This document shows positions 25,471 to 35,273 of a DNA stretch of 64,000 nucleotides, piece after piece (position 1 is the stretch's first letter; each line of letters opens with the position of its first letter). The position numbers and the translations under genes were made by a program. The notes under the pieces are model-generated. The model was given only the letters and a program-made list of their open reading frames with translations, had not been told where the DNA came from and did not search any database. Source of the DNA: UBA4416 sp048498515 (lineage in GTDB: Bacteria; Bacteroidota; Bacteroidia; B-17B0; Aurantibacillaceae); the NCBI GenBank assembly GCA_048498515.1, contig JBEHXV010000002.1, positions 124,001-188,000 on the forward strand. Direction: 5' to 3'.

Positions 25471-26994
25471 ATGTTTTTAAAAAAAGTATTGCCCGATCTT
25501 AAATCGGGAATTGTGGTATTTCTGGTGGCCCTGCCTTTATGTTTGGGGATTGCCATGGCCTGTGGTGTGCCTTTGTTTTCGGGCATTATAGCAGGAGTTA
25601 CAGGTGGTATTTTAGTTACGGCTTTTAGTGGAGCAAGGTATAGCGTGTCGGGTCCCGCTGCCGGGCTCACGGCCATTGTTATTGCTTCCATTGCCCAGCT
25701 GGGCAGTTTCGAGGCGTTTTTGGCAGCCGTTGTTTTTGCCGGAGTTTTTCAAATTGTGCTTGGCGCGTTAAAAGCGGGAACCATTGGAAATTATATTCCA
25801 AACGCGGTCATCAAAGGCATGCTGGCGGGCATAGGCATCATTCTTATCGTTAAGCAAATTCCGCATTTGTTTGGTTACGACAGGGATCCTGAAGGTGACG
25901 AAGATTTTATTCAGCTTGATGGGCAGAACTCATTTACTGAATTGGTAAACATGATCAATTACATCACACCGGGTGCCGTTATTATTGGGGTGCTGGCGTT
26001 TGTGGTGTTAATTATTTCTGACAAGCCTTTTTATAAAAAAAATAAACTATTATCCAACATTCCCGGGCCCTTGTTAGTTGTTGTGTTTGGGGTTTTACTC
26101 ACAATAGCTTTTAAAGGTTACCCGGGATTAATTATTGACTCCCAACACCTGGTAAACCTGCCAACCATTGCTACATTTTCCGATCTCAGGGCCAATTTGT
26201 TCTTTCCCGATTTTAGCGGTATTGCTACCAGTCGTTTTTGGATCATTGTATTTACCCTGGGTGTGGTGGCCAGCCTGGAAACCCTGCTTGGGATAGAGGC
26301 CATTGACAAACTGGATCCTGAAAAACATGAAACAAATACCAACCGCGAATTGTTTGCGCAGGGTATTGGCAACATTGCCTGTGGCTTGTTGGGCGGCCTG
26401 CCCGTAACATCGGTCATTGTACGAAGTTCGGCAAACATTAATGCCGGCGCCAAGTCAAAACTATCAACCGTTGTACACGCGGTGTTGTTGCTGATAAGCA
26501 TTTTGCTGCTGCCCGGCGTGCTTTCACTCATTCCCAATGCCTGCCTGGCGGCCATATTAATTGTAACCGGGTTTAAACTCACCAAGCTGGCCATTTTTAA
26601 AGAGCAGTGGAAATTCGGGATCGAACAGTTCCTGCCATTCGTTATCACCATTATTGTGATGCTGGTTACCGACCTTTTGAAAGGCGTATGTGCCGGCGTA
26701 GCGATCTCGGTGATCTTTATTATCCGCGATAACATCCGTTCCTCTTTCGATTCGGGCAACGAGGTCATTAATGGCGAAATGTATTACATTATAAAACTTC
26801 CGCAACACGTTACTTTTTTCAATAAAGGCTACCTGATCAAATTTTTTGCAGGCATACAGCCCCAAAGTAAAGTGATTATTGACGGAAGCATTAACCGCAA
26901 AATAAACAGGGACTCACGCGATGTGATCACTGATTTCATCAACACCGCAAAAAAAAGAAAAATAGAAGTTGAACTTATAAAATATAAAGACTAA
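25471..26994 (+). CDS. SulP-family inorganic anion transporter
   Basis: A 507-residue inner-membrane protein with 10-12 membrane spans. DLKSGIVVFLVALPLCLGIA, SGIIAGVTGG and SVSGPAAGLTAIV are the SulP/SLC26 signature regions near residues 9-70. NREL and GGLPVTSVIVRSSANINAGAKS (about 310-330) are also typical. A shortened STAS-like tail (VTFFNKGYLIKFFAGI, VIIDGSINRKINRD) ends the protein. The carbonic anhydrase gene begins 1 base after the stop, and SulP proteins fused or linked to carbonic anhydrase commonly carry bicarbonate. Bicarbonate uptake is therefore the best guess; sulfate or another anion is possible. Confidence 0.93.
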   Translation: MFLKKVLPDLKSGIVVFLVALPLCLGIAMACGVPLFSGIIAGVTGGILVTAFSGARYSVSGPAAGLTAIVIASIAQLGSFEAFLAAVVFAGVFQIVLGALKAGTIGNYIPNAVIKGMLAGIGIILIVKQIPHLFGYDRDPEGDEDFIQLDGQNSFTELVNMINYITPGAVIIGVLAFVVLIISDKPFYKKNKLLSNIPGPLLVVVFGVLLTIAFKGYPGLIIDSQHLVNLPTIATFSDLRANLFFPDFSGIATSRFWIIVFTLGVVASLETLLGIEAIDKLDPEKHETNTNRELFAQGIGNIACGLLGGLPVTSVIVRSSANINAGAKSKLSTVVHAVLLLISILLLPGVLSLIPNACLAAILIVTGFKLTKLAIFKEQWKFGIEQFLPFVITIIVMLVTDLLKGVCAGVAISVIFIIRDNIRSSFDSGNEVINGEMYYIIKLPQHVTFFNKGYLIKFFAGIQPQSKVIIDGSINRKINRDSRDVITDFINTAKKRKIEVELIKYKD

Positions 26995-26995
26995 C

Positions 26996-27631
26996 ATGGA
27001 TAAAGCATATCAACGATTGCTTGACGGCAACAGGCGTTTTGCAATGGAAAAAAAATTTGACGACCCCGAGTATTTCAAAAAATTATCGCTGGGGCAAAAA
27101 CCCGACTACTTATGGATTGGTTGCAGCGACAGCCGTGTACCTGCCAATGAAGTAACCGGCACCGAAAGTGGAGAGATTTTCGTACACCGCAACATTGCCA
27201 ACCTGGTGGTGCACAGCGACCTTAATTTATTGAGCGTGCTCGAGTATGCGGTAAAATACATAGGCGTAAAGCACATTATTGTGTGCGGACATTACGGCTG
27301 CGGTGGCGTAAAAGCCTCAATGAGCGGGCAGCTGCACGGGCTGGTGGATAACTGGCTCATCAACATCAAGAACGTGTATAACAAACATAATGTTGAGCTG
27401 GATGCCATACAGGATATGGACAAGCGCACAGACCGTTTGACGGAATTGAATGTGATAGAGCAGGTGAGGAACCTGGCTAAAACAAGTATTGTGCAGGAAA
27501 CCTGGAAAAACCGTGAGCTGCATTTGCACGGTTGGGTATATGGCATTAATAGCGGGTTGATTACCGATTTGAGCGTCATCTATGACGGTAAAGAGGACAT
27601 GGAACCTATTTACCACTTTGATGTGAAGTAG
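26996..27631 (+). CDS. Beta-class carbonic anhydrase
   Basis: Zinc enzyme interconverting CO2 and bicarbonate; 211 residues. Zinc ligands and catalytic dyad are in place: Cys43, Asp45 and Arg47 in IGCSDSRVPA, then His99 and Cys102 in CGHYGCGGV. EIFVHRNIANLV (about 60-72) lines the active site. The start lies one base after the SulP stop, so the two are co-transcribed and probably translated in a coupled way. The pairing fits bicarbonate supply for carboxylases or pH balance. A second SulP gene follows after 135 bases. Confidence 0.96.
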   Translation: MDKAYQRLLDGNRRFAMEKKFDDPEYFKKLSLGQKPDYLWIGCSDSRVPANEVTGTESGEIFVHRNIANLVVHSDLNLLSVLEYAVKYIGVKHIIVCGHYGCGGVKASMSGQLHGLVDNWLINIKNVYNKHNVELDAIQDMDKRTDRLTELNVIEQVRNLAKTSIVQETWKNRELHLHGWVYGINSGLITDLSVIYDGKEDMEPIYHFDVK

Positions 27632-27766
27632 CAATAGCGCGTACTAACAGCATTTAGCATCTTTGTCTGATTCTTTCATATGTAAGAAATTTGGGCAACT
27701 GGTTTTTATTTATTAAATTGGGCTTAAGTAATTTTTGAAATATACTGAACCGACCCCATTTTAAAA

Positions 27767-29281
27767 ATGAATCGTACTGCTTTGCAAAATCATTTTTCTG
27801 ATGTTAAATCAGGAATAGCCTTGTTTTTGGTTGCCCTGCCCTTAACACTGGGCGTTGCCATGGAATGTAATGTACCCTTGTTTTCTGGGATTATTGCCGG
27901 CGTTATAGGTGGCTTTGTAGGAGCGGCCATCAGTGGTTCTAAATACAATGTTACCGGGCCTGCCGGTGGTTTAATCGTTATCATCATTAGCGCTATTGCC
28001 CAGTTGGGAAGTTATGAAAGCTTTTTGGCAGCTCTGGTGTTTGCCGGAATTTTTCAGCTTCTTTTAGGCTTTATTAAAGCGGGAAATTTTGGCACCTATA
28101 TTCCCAACTCGGTTATAAAAGGGATGCTGGTAGCCATGGGCATACTTTTAATTGTAAAGCAAACGCCCTTTGTTCTTGGTTACGAAAAATTAAACCCCGA
28201 AGGCCACAATTTTGAAGAGACCCTTGAAAATATATGGCAGTATGTAACGCCCGGCGCTTTGGTAGTTGGAGTGGTTTCGCTTATGCTTATCATTATTGCC
28301 GATAGGCCTTTTTATAAGAACAATAGGTTCCTTGCCTTTCTTCCGGGTACTTTTCTTGCTGTGCTCACAGGCATAGGACTTACCATGCTGTTCAGGGATT
28401 CGCCTTTCTTTGTGATCGGCAGCCGCCATTTAATTAACACATCCACTATTTCGCCTGTTTCCGACATCGGCTCCAACTTCACATTTCCCGATTTTGGGTT
28501 TATACAGCAATCTTCCTTTTGGACGGTTGTATTTACCATTGGTATTGTGGCAAGTTTGGAAACGGTATTGAGGGTAGAGGCGATTGGAAAACTGGATCCC
28601 GAAAAAAATAAGATCAACACCAACAAGGAGTTGGTAGGGCAGGGGCTTGCCAATGTTTTTTGCGGCCTTATTGGGGGCTTGCCTGTAACCTCGGTTGTGG
28701 TAAGAACTTCTGTAAACATTAACGCGGGGGCCAAAACAAAACTGTCTGTTATACTTCACGCAATACTCCTGGGCATTAGTGTATTGTTGTTTCCAAAAGC
28801 CATCAGCCTCATTCCTAACGCCAGCCTTGCGGCCATACTCATTTATACCGGGTATAAAATGGCAAAACCCGCCATTGTTATGGAACACTTATATGCAGGC
28901 ATTGAAGAGTTTGCGCCTTTTTTGGTCACCATTATCGGGATGTTGTTCTTTAACTTGTTGGTAGGAGTATTTGCAGGCTTTTCGGTTGCTGTTATTTTTT
29001 TAATTGTGAAGAAAGATCATGTAAAGTATTTCTTCGAAACATCCACCTACACCGAAAATGGAAAAACACATAGGGAGATCAAACTGCCAAGACACGTTAC
29101 CTTTTTTAATAAAGGAAAACTGGTAAGGTTTCTCGAATCGGCTAACGCCGGGAATAAAGTAATTATTGATGGAAGCCACAACGAACGGGTGAACCGCGAT
29201 GTAAGGGAAATTATCCTTGACTTTGTGAACTCATGCAAGAAAAATGAGATAGAAGTTGAGGTTATCAAGTTCTATCACTAA
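27767..29281 (+). CDS. Second SulP-family anion transporter, paralogue of 25471-26994
   Basis: A 504-residue SulP protein that aligns over its full length with the transporter at 25471: LVALPLTLGVAMECNVPLFS, VTGPAGGLIVII, GGLPVTSVVVRTSVNINAGA and the STAS-like tail HVTFFNKGKLVRFLE are all shared with small changes. The C-terminal segment VIIDGSHNERVNRDVREI matches VIIDGSINRKINRDSRDV. A 135-base gap separates it from the carbonic anhydrase gene, so it may have its own promoter. Two paralogues bracketing one anhydrase suggest tandem duplication with different affinity or ion choice. It converges on the CotH gene with a 6-base gap. Confidence 0.92.
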   Translation: MNRTALQNHFSDVKSGIALFLVALPLTLGVAMECNVPLFSGIIAGVIGGFVGAAISGSKYNVTGPAGGLIVIIISAIAQLGSYESFLAALVFAGIFQLLLGFIKAGNFGTYIPNSVIKGMLVAMGILLIVKQTPFVLGYEKLNPEGHNFEETLENIWQYVTPGALVVGVVSLMLIIIADRPFYKNNRFLAFLPGTFLAVLTGIGLTMLFRDSPFFVIGSRHLINTSTISPVSDIGSNFTFPDFGFIQQSSFWTVVFTIGIVASLETVLRVEAIGKLDPEKNKINTNKELVGQGLANVFCGLIGGLPVTSVVVRTSVNINAGAKTKLSVILHAILLGISVLLFPKAISLIPNASLAAILIYTGYKMAKPAIVMEHLYAGIEEFAPFLVTIIGMLFFNLLVGVFAGFSVAVIFLIVKKDHVKYFFETSTYTENGKTHREIKLPRHVTFFNKGKLVRFLESANAGNKVIIDGSHNERVNRDVREIILDFVNSCKKNEIEVEVIKFYH

Positions 29282-29287
29282 TTTTTC

Positions 29288-31555
29288 TTAATGTGTAACC
29301 ACCAGCTTTATGGTTTTGCCCTGCACTTTCACAAAGTAAATGCCCTGGCTTAAGGCAGCCGTATTAATATCCGTTTTTTGCGTAAAACTTCCTGATGCTG
29401 CCACATCGCCTACCGTGTTTAGTATGTCGTATGTTAAGGCATTATTGGAAGAAGAAATAAGCGTCACCAATTGATTTGCCGGATTCGGATATAACGCCAG
29501 GGTTCCAACGGCTTCATCTAATTCTTTAATGCCTACCGTGCAATTGCTGGCATTATACGATGGCGATGAAAGAACACCGAAGCTTCCGGTCCCGTCAGGG
29601 CAGCGCCCATACGATACATCGGCCGTTTGAGGACCAAACGATAAACTGTCGAGCACCGTCGTTGATTTACTTAAGATCAGGCGTTCGCCACTGGCCGATA
29701 GTTTAAAATTACAGTGAATGGTAGCGCCTGTGGCCGAGCCATCTTCATCGGCCCATACCGTTAAAAAGCCATGGGCAGGGATAATGGTATTGTTTGGAAA
29801 CACAAATTTTTGCGGGTTGGTATAACTGTCGCTTAAATACAAGCCGCTCAGGTCGAGGTTGGAGTTGCTGGTATTGTATAGTTCTATCCAATCCTCGTTG
29901 GCGCCTTCCTCATCCGTTTGCCCGCTTTGGTTCACCGCTAAAAATTCGTTAATGACTACTTCTCCCGCGTTTGGCTGTAACACATTTGTTGGCAGGGCAT
30001 AAAACTCATGCTCGGCGCGCTCAGGCGAGAACATGCCGGCGTTGGCATTCTCCGCATAAATATAGTATTGCATTTGTGTGGTGCTTACGGTAAGGTTAGC
30101 GCCGTATATGTTATCGCCACTGGTGCCGTCGTTATGAGCGCCGTCGTCATACATTAAAACATGTGTAAATTTTTCAGTCACATCATCCCTGTAACCCAAA
30201 TACACGGTGTTTGTGTTAATGACATTGGCGGTAATGGTTACGGTAGAATTTAGCGCCGGCGATGGGGTGCTTAAGGCAATGGCCGAAATGGTTGGAGGAG
30301 TATAGCCAAACTCCGCGGTACTTTGCAAATACGTTAGCCTGGCCGCTAATAAATTGCTGATGCCGGGTACCGAATAACTACCAACGGAAACGTTACCCGT
30401 TAAGCCATTTTGAAATTGCGGGTACGAATAAAACTTATAGGTATCGCTTTGCACCGATGTGTCTATCAATGCCTGAAATTGCTGCGCTTTGGTAACGTAG
30501 CTGTTATTGGCAATGAACTCGTTGGCAATGGTGCGCATGTGCGCTACCAACATGCGCTTGTACTGCGCGTTGCTGTTAATAATATTGATGACAGGCCAGT
30601 AAACATCCGTTGCATGAATAGTGATAGGCAACTGTTGCATATTGGCGATGGACAGCTGGGCAAGGCTGCTGTTGCTCACACCAAGATACGGAAAGCCACC
30701 AAAACACATGTTAAGGTCCCAAATGGTTGGATTGTAATGATTGGTTTTATCTTTATATAAATAATAGTTCTGGCAAAACGCGCCACTGTAGCTATCAAGG
30801 TTCACATTTACATTATTGAATGCCAGCATCCAGATGGCCCTGTCAACATCCATGTTCTCTGCAAAACGGGTTTGATGATTGGTGACTGTGTCAGCCAAAG
30901 TACGGAGCATGTTCCAGCCGTAATCGGATTTTAATTCATAAAAATTAAAATAATTGCTGCTGTCGCCCGTCGTAAAATATTTTAAATTGGATTTGGTATT
31001 GGTACTTGGGTTCACAATGGGATTGCATTTAATAGCAATGCCACCCGATGAATAATAATGGTTGGAATAAAATTGTTTGTTAATGCTTTCGGCATTGGAG
31101 TAAACCCCATGGTACACACCATTAATGTATACCTTCGCGAAATTAGCCTGCGGACAATGCATGTAATTTTTCAGCACATCATAACCCAGCACTTCCCTAA
31201 TCATTGACGGATCGGCGTAGTTGTTCCCCAGCTTGATATCCTTTACCCCTAAATAGGATTGGCTCTTATAACTGTCGAGCTCAATATGCAAAGGGTTTTT
31301 ATTATAAGTAGGATTGTAAGAACTGTTTCCTTTATACTTTACGCCTACACTGTCAAAATACACGCCGTTAACCGTTACCGATGCCGCCATAATGTAGCCT
31401 TCGGCGCCCGCCTTGGCGGTATCCAGCTGGTAATCCCAGTTTGGCTGCGTGAACTGGATCTCAATTTTTTGAATGGTGTTTTGATCGTAAAAACTTTGTG
31501 CGGAAAGCTTTCCGCACAAAGTCAAGGTTATTATAAAAGAAATGTATTTTAACAT
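29288..31555 (-). CDS. Secreted CotH-kinase / lamin-tail protein with T9SS sorting domain
   Basis: A 755-residue exported protein. After a signal sequence (MLKYISFIITLTLCGKLSAQ) a CotH kinase-like domain spans about 25-420 (SVGVKYKGNSSYNPTYNKN, LGVKDIKLGNNYADPSMIRE, VYINGVYHGVYSN). An Ig-like segment follows (about 425-530). A lamin-tail domain (GEVVINEFLAVNQ to DWIELYNTS) lies at about 535-665. The type A sorting domain starts at LALYPNPANQ. CotH homologues phosphorylate spore-coat proteins in Bacillus; in Bacteroidota the substrate is unknown. It starts 1 base after the stop of the preceding gene, so it belongs to a three-gene cargo operon. Confidence 0.9.
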   Translation of the reverse strand: MLKYISFIITLTLCGKLSAQSFYDQNTIQKIEIQFTQPNWDYQLDTAKAGAEGYIMAASVTVNGVYFDSVGVKYKGNSSYNPTYNKNPLHIELDSYKSQSYLGVKDIKLGNNYADPSMIREVLGYDVLKNYMHCPQANFAKVYINGVYHGVYSNAESINKQFYSNHYYSSGGIAIKCNPIVNPSTNTKSNLKYFTTGDSSNYFNFYELKSDYGWNMLRTLADTVTNHQTRFAENMDVDRAIWMLAFNNVNVNLDSYSGAFCQNYYLYKDKTNHYNPTIWDLNMCFGGFPYLGVSNSSLAQLSIANMQQLPITIHATDVYWPVINIINSNAQYKRMLVAHMRTIANEFIANNSYVTKAQQFQALIDTSVQSDTYKFYSYPQFQNGLTGNVSVGSYSVPGISNLLAARLTYLQSTAEFGYTPPTISAIALSTPSPALNSTVTITANVINTNTVYLGYRDDVTEKFTHVLMYDDGAHNDGTSGDNIYGANLTVSTTQMQYYIYAENANAGMFSPERAEHEFYALPTNVLQPNAGEVVINEFLAVNQSGQTDEEGANEDWIELYNTSNSNLDLSGLYLSDSYTNPQKFVFPNNTIIPAHGFLTVWADEDGSATGATIHCNFKLSASGERLILSKSTTVLDSLSFGPQTADVSYGRCPDGTGSFGVLSSPSYNASNCTVGIKELDEAVGTLALYPNPANQLVTLISSSNNALTYDILNTVGDVAASGSFTQKTDINTAALSQGIYFVKVQGKTIKLVVTH

Positions 31556-31556
31556 C

Positions 31557-32555
31557 TTACTCGATAATTAATTTTAAATTTTGTTCCTGCTTTTGTTCGT
31601 TGCTGATGGTTACAAGGTACATCCCTTCCGCCAGGCCAAGATCGGAAATGGTGTACTGGGAAGCATTGATGTCAGAAATAGTTCTTACCACCTGGCCTGA
31701 GATGGTTTGAATGGAAATACCCGCGATCTTTTCATTCACTGTAGATTGCAGGGTCAGATTATTTTTGGCGGGATTAGGGTAGGCTTTAAAGGATGAAATT
31801 TGCGAAGCATTCTCATGCACCGAAAGCGCCTGGCAGGCATCGCAGCTCATAAAACACACCGCCGCCATCACCGTGTCCTTGGTCACTGTTATGCCCCTGT
31901 TCCCAAATACAGAGCAGGTTCCGGTAATGGTTTCGCCGGTGCCTGCTGTGTTTCCATTAAAGTATTTATAGGAATAAGCATTGGCAGAATAATAACTGAT
32001 GATCTCGTAAATGCCGCCGCCAAAGCTGTACAAAGGAACTTTGGTTGGGCTAAAACCATTGTAGTTGTCGCCCACATGCACACCGTTAGGCGATACCGGC
32101 AGAGCATTGTTCATGTCTACTTTAAAACGTACCAGGTTCAGGCCCGCGGGCGCGTTGCCACCAAATACGATGGCGCCCACAAAAGTGGTATCATTGGCCA
32201 ATGAATCAACATACAACCAGCGGTTGTCCACAAAGTTATAGCCAACCCTCGATTCATCGGGCACAAACTCCGCTTCATACGTTTGATTACCATTTACAAA
32301 AAGGTATTCATATTTATTAAATGCAGGTATGTTAACCACAATGCTGTAAATGTTGCTTGCACCCTCCTGGGTTAACAGTGTGGCAGCGGGATCAAAATTC
32401 AACGCGTAGCCTGCCGCTTCCTGAAAATCGCCAATAACATGCACGCCAAAAGCGCTGATGGTTTGCCCTGTCATGTCAACCGCGAATTTTACTTTTTTGG
32501 CGGAGAGGGTCATTGCTGTAAAAATGAAAGCAAATGCGAATAAAATTTTTTTCAT
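31557..32555 (-). CDS. Secreted two-module protein with T9SS sorting domain
   Basis: A 332-residue exported protein. The ATG at 32555 (MKKILFAFAFIFTAMTLSA) is chosen over a TTG at 32564. Two related beta-rich modules are visible: KVKFAVDMTGQTISAFGVHV (about 22-110) and LVRFKVDMNNALPVSPNGVH (about 140-235). Each opens with a 'V(R/K)F.VDM' strand, as in starch-binding or fn3-like modules found in Bacteroidota surface proteins. A cysteine-containing segment (CFMSCDACQ) and a type A sorting domain (KAYPNPAKNNLTLQ) follow. Carbohydrate binding is possible, not shown. Middle gene of the operon 34280-29288. Confidence 0.8.
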   Translation of the reverse strand: MKKILFAFAFIFTAMTLSAKKVKFAVDMTGQTISAFGVHVIGDFQEAAGYALNFDPAATLLTQEGASNIYSIVVNIPAFNKYEYLFVNGNQTYEAEFVPDESRVGYNFVDNRWLYVDSLANDTTFVGAIVFGGNAPAGLNLVRFKVDMNNALPVSPNGVHVGDNYNGFSPTKVPLYSFGGGIYEIISYYSANAYSYKYFNGNTAGTGETITGTCSVFGNRGITVTKDTVMAAVCFMSCDACQALSVHENASQISSFKAYPNPAKNNLTLQSTVNEKIAGISIQTISGQVVRTISDINASQYTISDLGLAEGMYLVTISNEQKQEQNLKLIIE

Positions 32556-32582
32556 GATCTTCAATATAAATTAAGTTAGTAA

Positions 32583-34280
32583 TTATTTGGTTAATACCAC
32601 TTTTTTGTAAACCGGTTTTTTATTATCAAGCGTAATGGATACCGTATAAACCCCATTTGGCAATTGGTCGAGGTCGATACGGGAGCTGTTTTCTGCCTCA
32701 AATACCAGCTTGCCAAGCCCATCGTAAACCAACACCATCAACTTAGTTGGGTTTTGGTAATCCAGGTCTATATCAATAATGCCTGTTGTTGGATTTGGAA
32801 AAAGGCCAATGTTCTTTCCTTCCAGTTCCTCCATAGCCGTTGTTATAGAATAGGCATAGCCTTGTGAGTACACGTACACACAACCGTTGGCGTCTGTTGT
32901 TCTTACCACATAAATGCCACTTTGTGAGGGGGTGTAATTTTGGAGCGTGGCACCGCCAATAACGGTACCATTGTAATACCACTGGTAACTGCTGGCTGTA
33001 GCCGTTGTCAGGTCGCTCCCACTGGTGGTGATGGTAGGTTGTACAGGAGCGGCATTATTAATATAGCATGTGGTATAACGATGCGCCTGTGCTAACGTGC
33101 TCGATACGCTGATGGTGAAAATAGGAGTACCGGCAGGGTTCAATTCGTAAACTTTTCCGGAAGTAGCTACACACACAAGCTGGTTACCGTTAGGATATTG
33201 CTCGGAGTTGCCCATATTACTGCTGTAGCCGAAGCCCGAGTTGCGTTGTGTATAGGTAGATGGTGTAAAGGCAGATCCTGTGGTAATGCTGTAAGAATAA
33301 TTACCTACCAATGGAGGTACTATCTGGTCAATGCTCGATTGGGTAGAAGACACACCCTGGTTGTTAAAGCCAACCAATCGTCCTGTATTGGCATAGGTAG
33401 TTTCTGGATATTCAGGCACCCAGTGTGCATCGTGTGTTACGTTCAGGATCTTTGTTCCTGTGGCCTGGTAAACAGCCGGGTTCCCCCAGCGAAACAGGAA
33501 ATCGCCACCCTTGCCCGAATTGCCTCCGCTGTGTGAGGCTGCCTGAGCGGTGGTGGTGCTATGATCGATGACATACCACTCATTTAAGTTGTGCGAACTC
33601 ACAACAATCTGGTCAAGGATAGGATTGTAATCAATCCCATTCATGTGCATCCAGTCTTTTTGGGTGTTGTAATTAATATTCAGCAGTTCCGGGTGGTTTA
33701 CAACAGACGTTTGGTAATTGGATTTTGTTGAATTGACATTTTGCACCAAATGGTCCCATACATGCCATTCCCACACAATATTACCCGTGGTGGCGCCGGT
33801 AGGCTGCACTTCAATGATCTTTTCGGGCCAGATGGATGCGAGGGTTACTGTTCCGCCGGCTGCCGTCAATTCGGCCTGTGTTTTCGATTCGTAAGAGATC
33901 AGCAGTACATTGCCGTTTGGCATCACACAATGATCGTGGTGTGTATAATAGGTACTTGAAGAATGGGTGTAGTTCCACAGGAGCGTACCGCTGTAGCTGT
34001 GTTTTTGGATGCCTCCGCAGGCGCCACCTCCGTTAAAGGTGGTATTGTTTACTTTTACGCTTCTTACTAAAGTGCCGCCGGGCTCAAGATAAGCCGAGTA
34101 CCCGGTTCCGGTGGTAAGCCCCGTCCAGGTTTTTACAGTTGCATTGGCGGTATCTATTAATTGAGCCGTCGTACCGTTTTGAGTACTGTACAAAGTAAGT
34201 CCGTTCCATTGCTGCGCATGTGTATTAATGGCTAATATCAAGCCTAAAAATAGTAATGCAATTGAGTATTTTATTTTCAT
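32583..34280 (-). CDS. Secreted arylsulfotransferase-like protein with T9SS sorting domain
   Basis: A 565-residue exported protein. The signal peptide is MKIKYSIALLFLGLILAINTHAQ. The region 24-405 resembles the ASST six-bladed propeller family: LEPGGTLVRSVKV, THHDHCVMPNGNVLLIS, DWMHMNGIDYNPILDQIVVS and LFRWGNP are in the expected order. The several conserved histidines (HHDH, WMHMN, THDAHW) agree with a histidine-based active site, but the catalytic residue cannot be assigned by eye. A short Ig-like stretch (SYQWYYNGTVIGGA) precedes the type A sorting domain (GLFPNPTTGIIDI). First gene of the cargo operon. Confidence 0.85.
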   Translation of the reverse strand: MKIKYSIALLFLGLILAINTHAQQWNGLTLYSTQNGTTAQLIDTANATVKTWTGLTTGTGYSAYLEPGGTLVRSVKVNNTTFNGGGACGGIQKHSYSGTLLWNYTHSSSTYYTHHDHCVMPNGNVLLISYESKTQAELTAAGGTVTLASIWPEKIIEVQPTGATTGNIVWEWHVWDHLVQNVNSTKSNYQTSVVNHPELLNINYNTQKDWMHMNGIDYNPILDQIVVSSHNLNEWYVIDHSTTTAQAASHSGGNSGKGGDFLFRWGNPAVYQATGTKILNVTHDAHWVPEYPETTYANTGRLVGFNNQGVSSTQSSIDQIVPPLVGNYSYSITTGSAFTPSTYTQRNSGFGYSSNMGNSEQYPNGNQLVCVATSGKVYELNPAGTPIFTISVSSTLAQAHRYTTCYINNAAPVQPTITTSGSDLTTATASSYQWYYNGTVIGGATLQNYTPSQSGIYVVRTTDANGCVYVYSQGYAYSITTAMEELEGKNIGLFPNPTTGIIDIDLDYQNPTKLMVLVYDGLGKLVFEAENSSRIDLDQLPNGVYTVSITLDNKKPVYKKVVLTK

Positions 34281-34360
34281 AGTTAATTTATTATTACTTA
34301 AAAGTAATGCAATAGTTAACTACGGGCAATTTTTTGAGATAAAGGAAGTTTTTCCTGCGG

Positions 34361-35047
34361 TTAATTGCCAAAATACCTAAGAACTTCAGTTTCATAGCTG
34401 TTGCCAACCGGAATTTTCCTGTCGGCAATCTGTAAGGTTTTATTTCTAAGGCTTTCTACGCGTTTTACAGGAACAATAAAGGAGCGGTGCACCCTTATAA
34501 AATCGGTAGCAGGAAGCTTTTCCAGCATGGCTTTCATGGTCATGCGGGCCACAATGGTTTTTTGCTGGTGCAGGTGAATTTTTAAATAATCGTCCAGCGC
34601 TTCAATGTATAAAATATCGTCCATGTTTATTTTTTGCAGGCTGTAATCGGCCCTTACAAAAATGTGCTGGGGTTTTTGAGTATTGTTGGTAACCGAAAAA
34701 TAGTCTTTTGCCTTATCAGCGGCTTGCTTAAAGCGCTCAAATGTAAAGGGCTTCAACAAGTAATCCAGGGCGTTGAGGTTAAAGCCTTCCACCGCGTATT
34801 CGGCACGCGAGGTAATAAATATGACCACGGTGTTTTGTTTTACCTGTTTGTAAAGGTCAATGCCGTTTAAGTTTGGCATGTCAATATCCAGGAAAATAAG
34901 ATCGGCCGGAAACTTTTTTAAATACTTAAGCCCGTCTTCGGCATTATTAAATGTTTTTTCGAGGCTGATGATCTCAATTTCGGTACAAAAATTTTCAATA
35001 ACTTTTAGCGCGATCGGTTCATCGTCTATGGCTATGGCTTTAATCAT
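34361..35047 (-). CDS. Orphan LytTR-type response regulator
   Basis: A 228-residue AlgR/LytR-family regulator. Receiver residues are AIDDEP (8-9 acidic pair) and phosphoacceptor Asp54 in LIFLDIDMPN; Thr/Ser and Lys appear in FITSRAEYAV and YLLKPF. The LytTR DNA-binding domain (about 125-228) has DFIRVHRSFIVPV and IPVGNSYETEVL. No LytS-type kinase lies next to it, unlike the pair at 10019-11765, so the partner is elsewhere. It may be read from its own promoter in the 226-base gap shared with the divergent acyltransferase-like gene. Confidence 0.94.
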   Translation of the reverse strand: MIKAIAIDDEPIALKVIENFCTEIEIISLEKTFNNAEDGLKYLKKFPADLIFLDIDMPNLNGIDLYKQVKQNTVVIFITSRAEYAVEGFNLNALDYLLKPFTFERFKQAADKAKDYFSVTNNTQKPQHIFVRADYSLQKINMDDILYIEALDDYLKIHLHQQKTIVARMTMKAMLEKLPATDFIRVHRSFIVPVKRVESLRNKTLQIADRKIPVGNSYETEVLRYFGN

Positions 35048-35273
35048 AAATCAGATCTTAGGTTAGGGGTCTCTAAAATTATAAAGCAATTAATCTGGTG
35101 GCTGGTTTTATGCATTTGCAGCACCTTGATTAAGCTTGTTAACCTAAAATTACAAAAGCTTTTAGTTGATTTACTATTTCTTAGGTAAAGAAGGGAATTT
35201 TATAGGTGAAAAACCGAAAAATTGCCAAAAATTCGATGTAAATTTAGTGTAAACCAAGCCTTGCAAAGCGTCT

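Noticed and set aside
26118..26768. Minus-strand frame of 216 codons opposite the first SulP gene
   Set aside because: A similar antisense frame appears over the second SulP gene. Both follow from the codon bias of hydrophobic membrane proteins and lie over clear SulP motifs.
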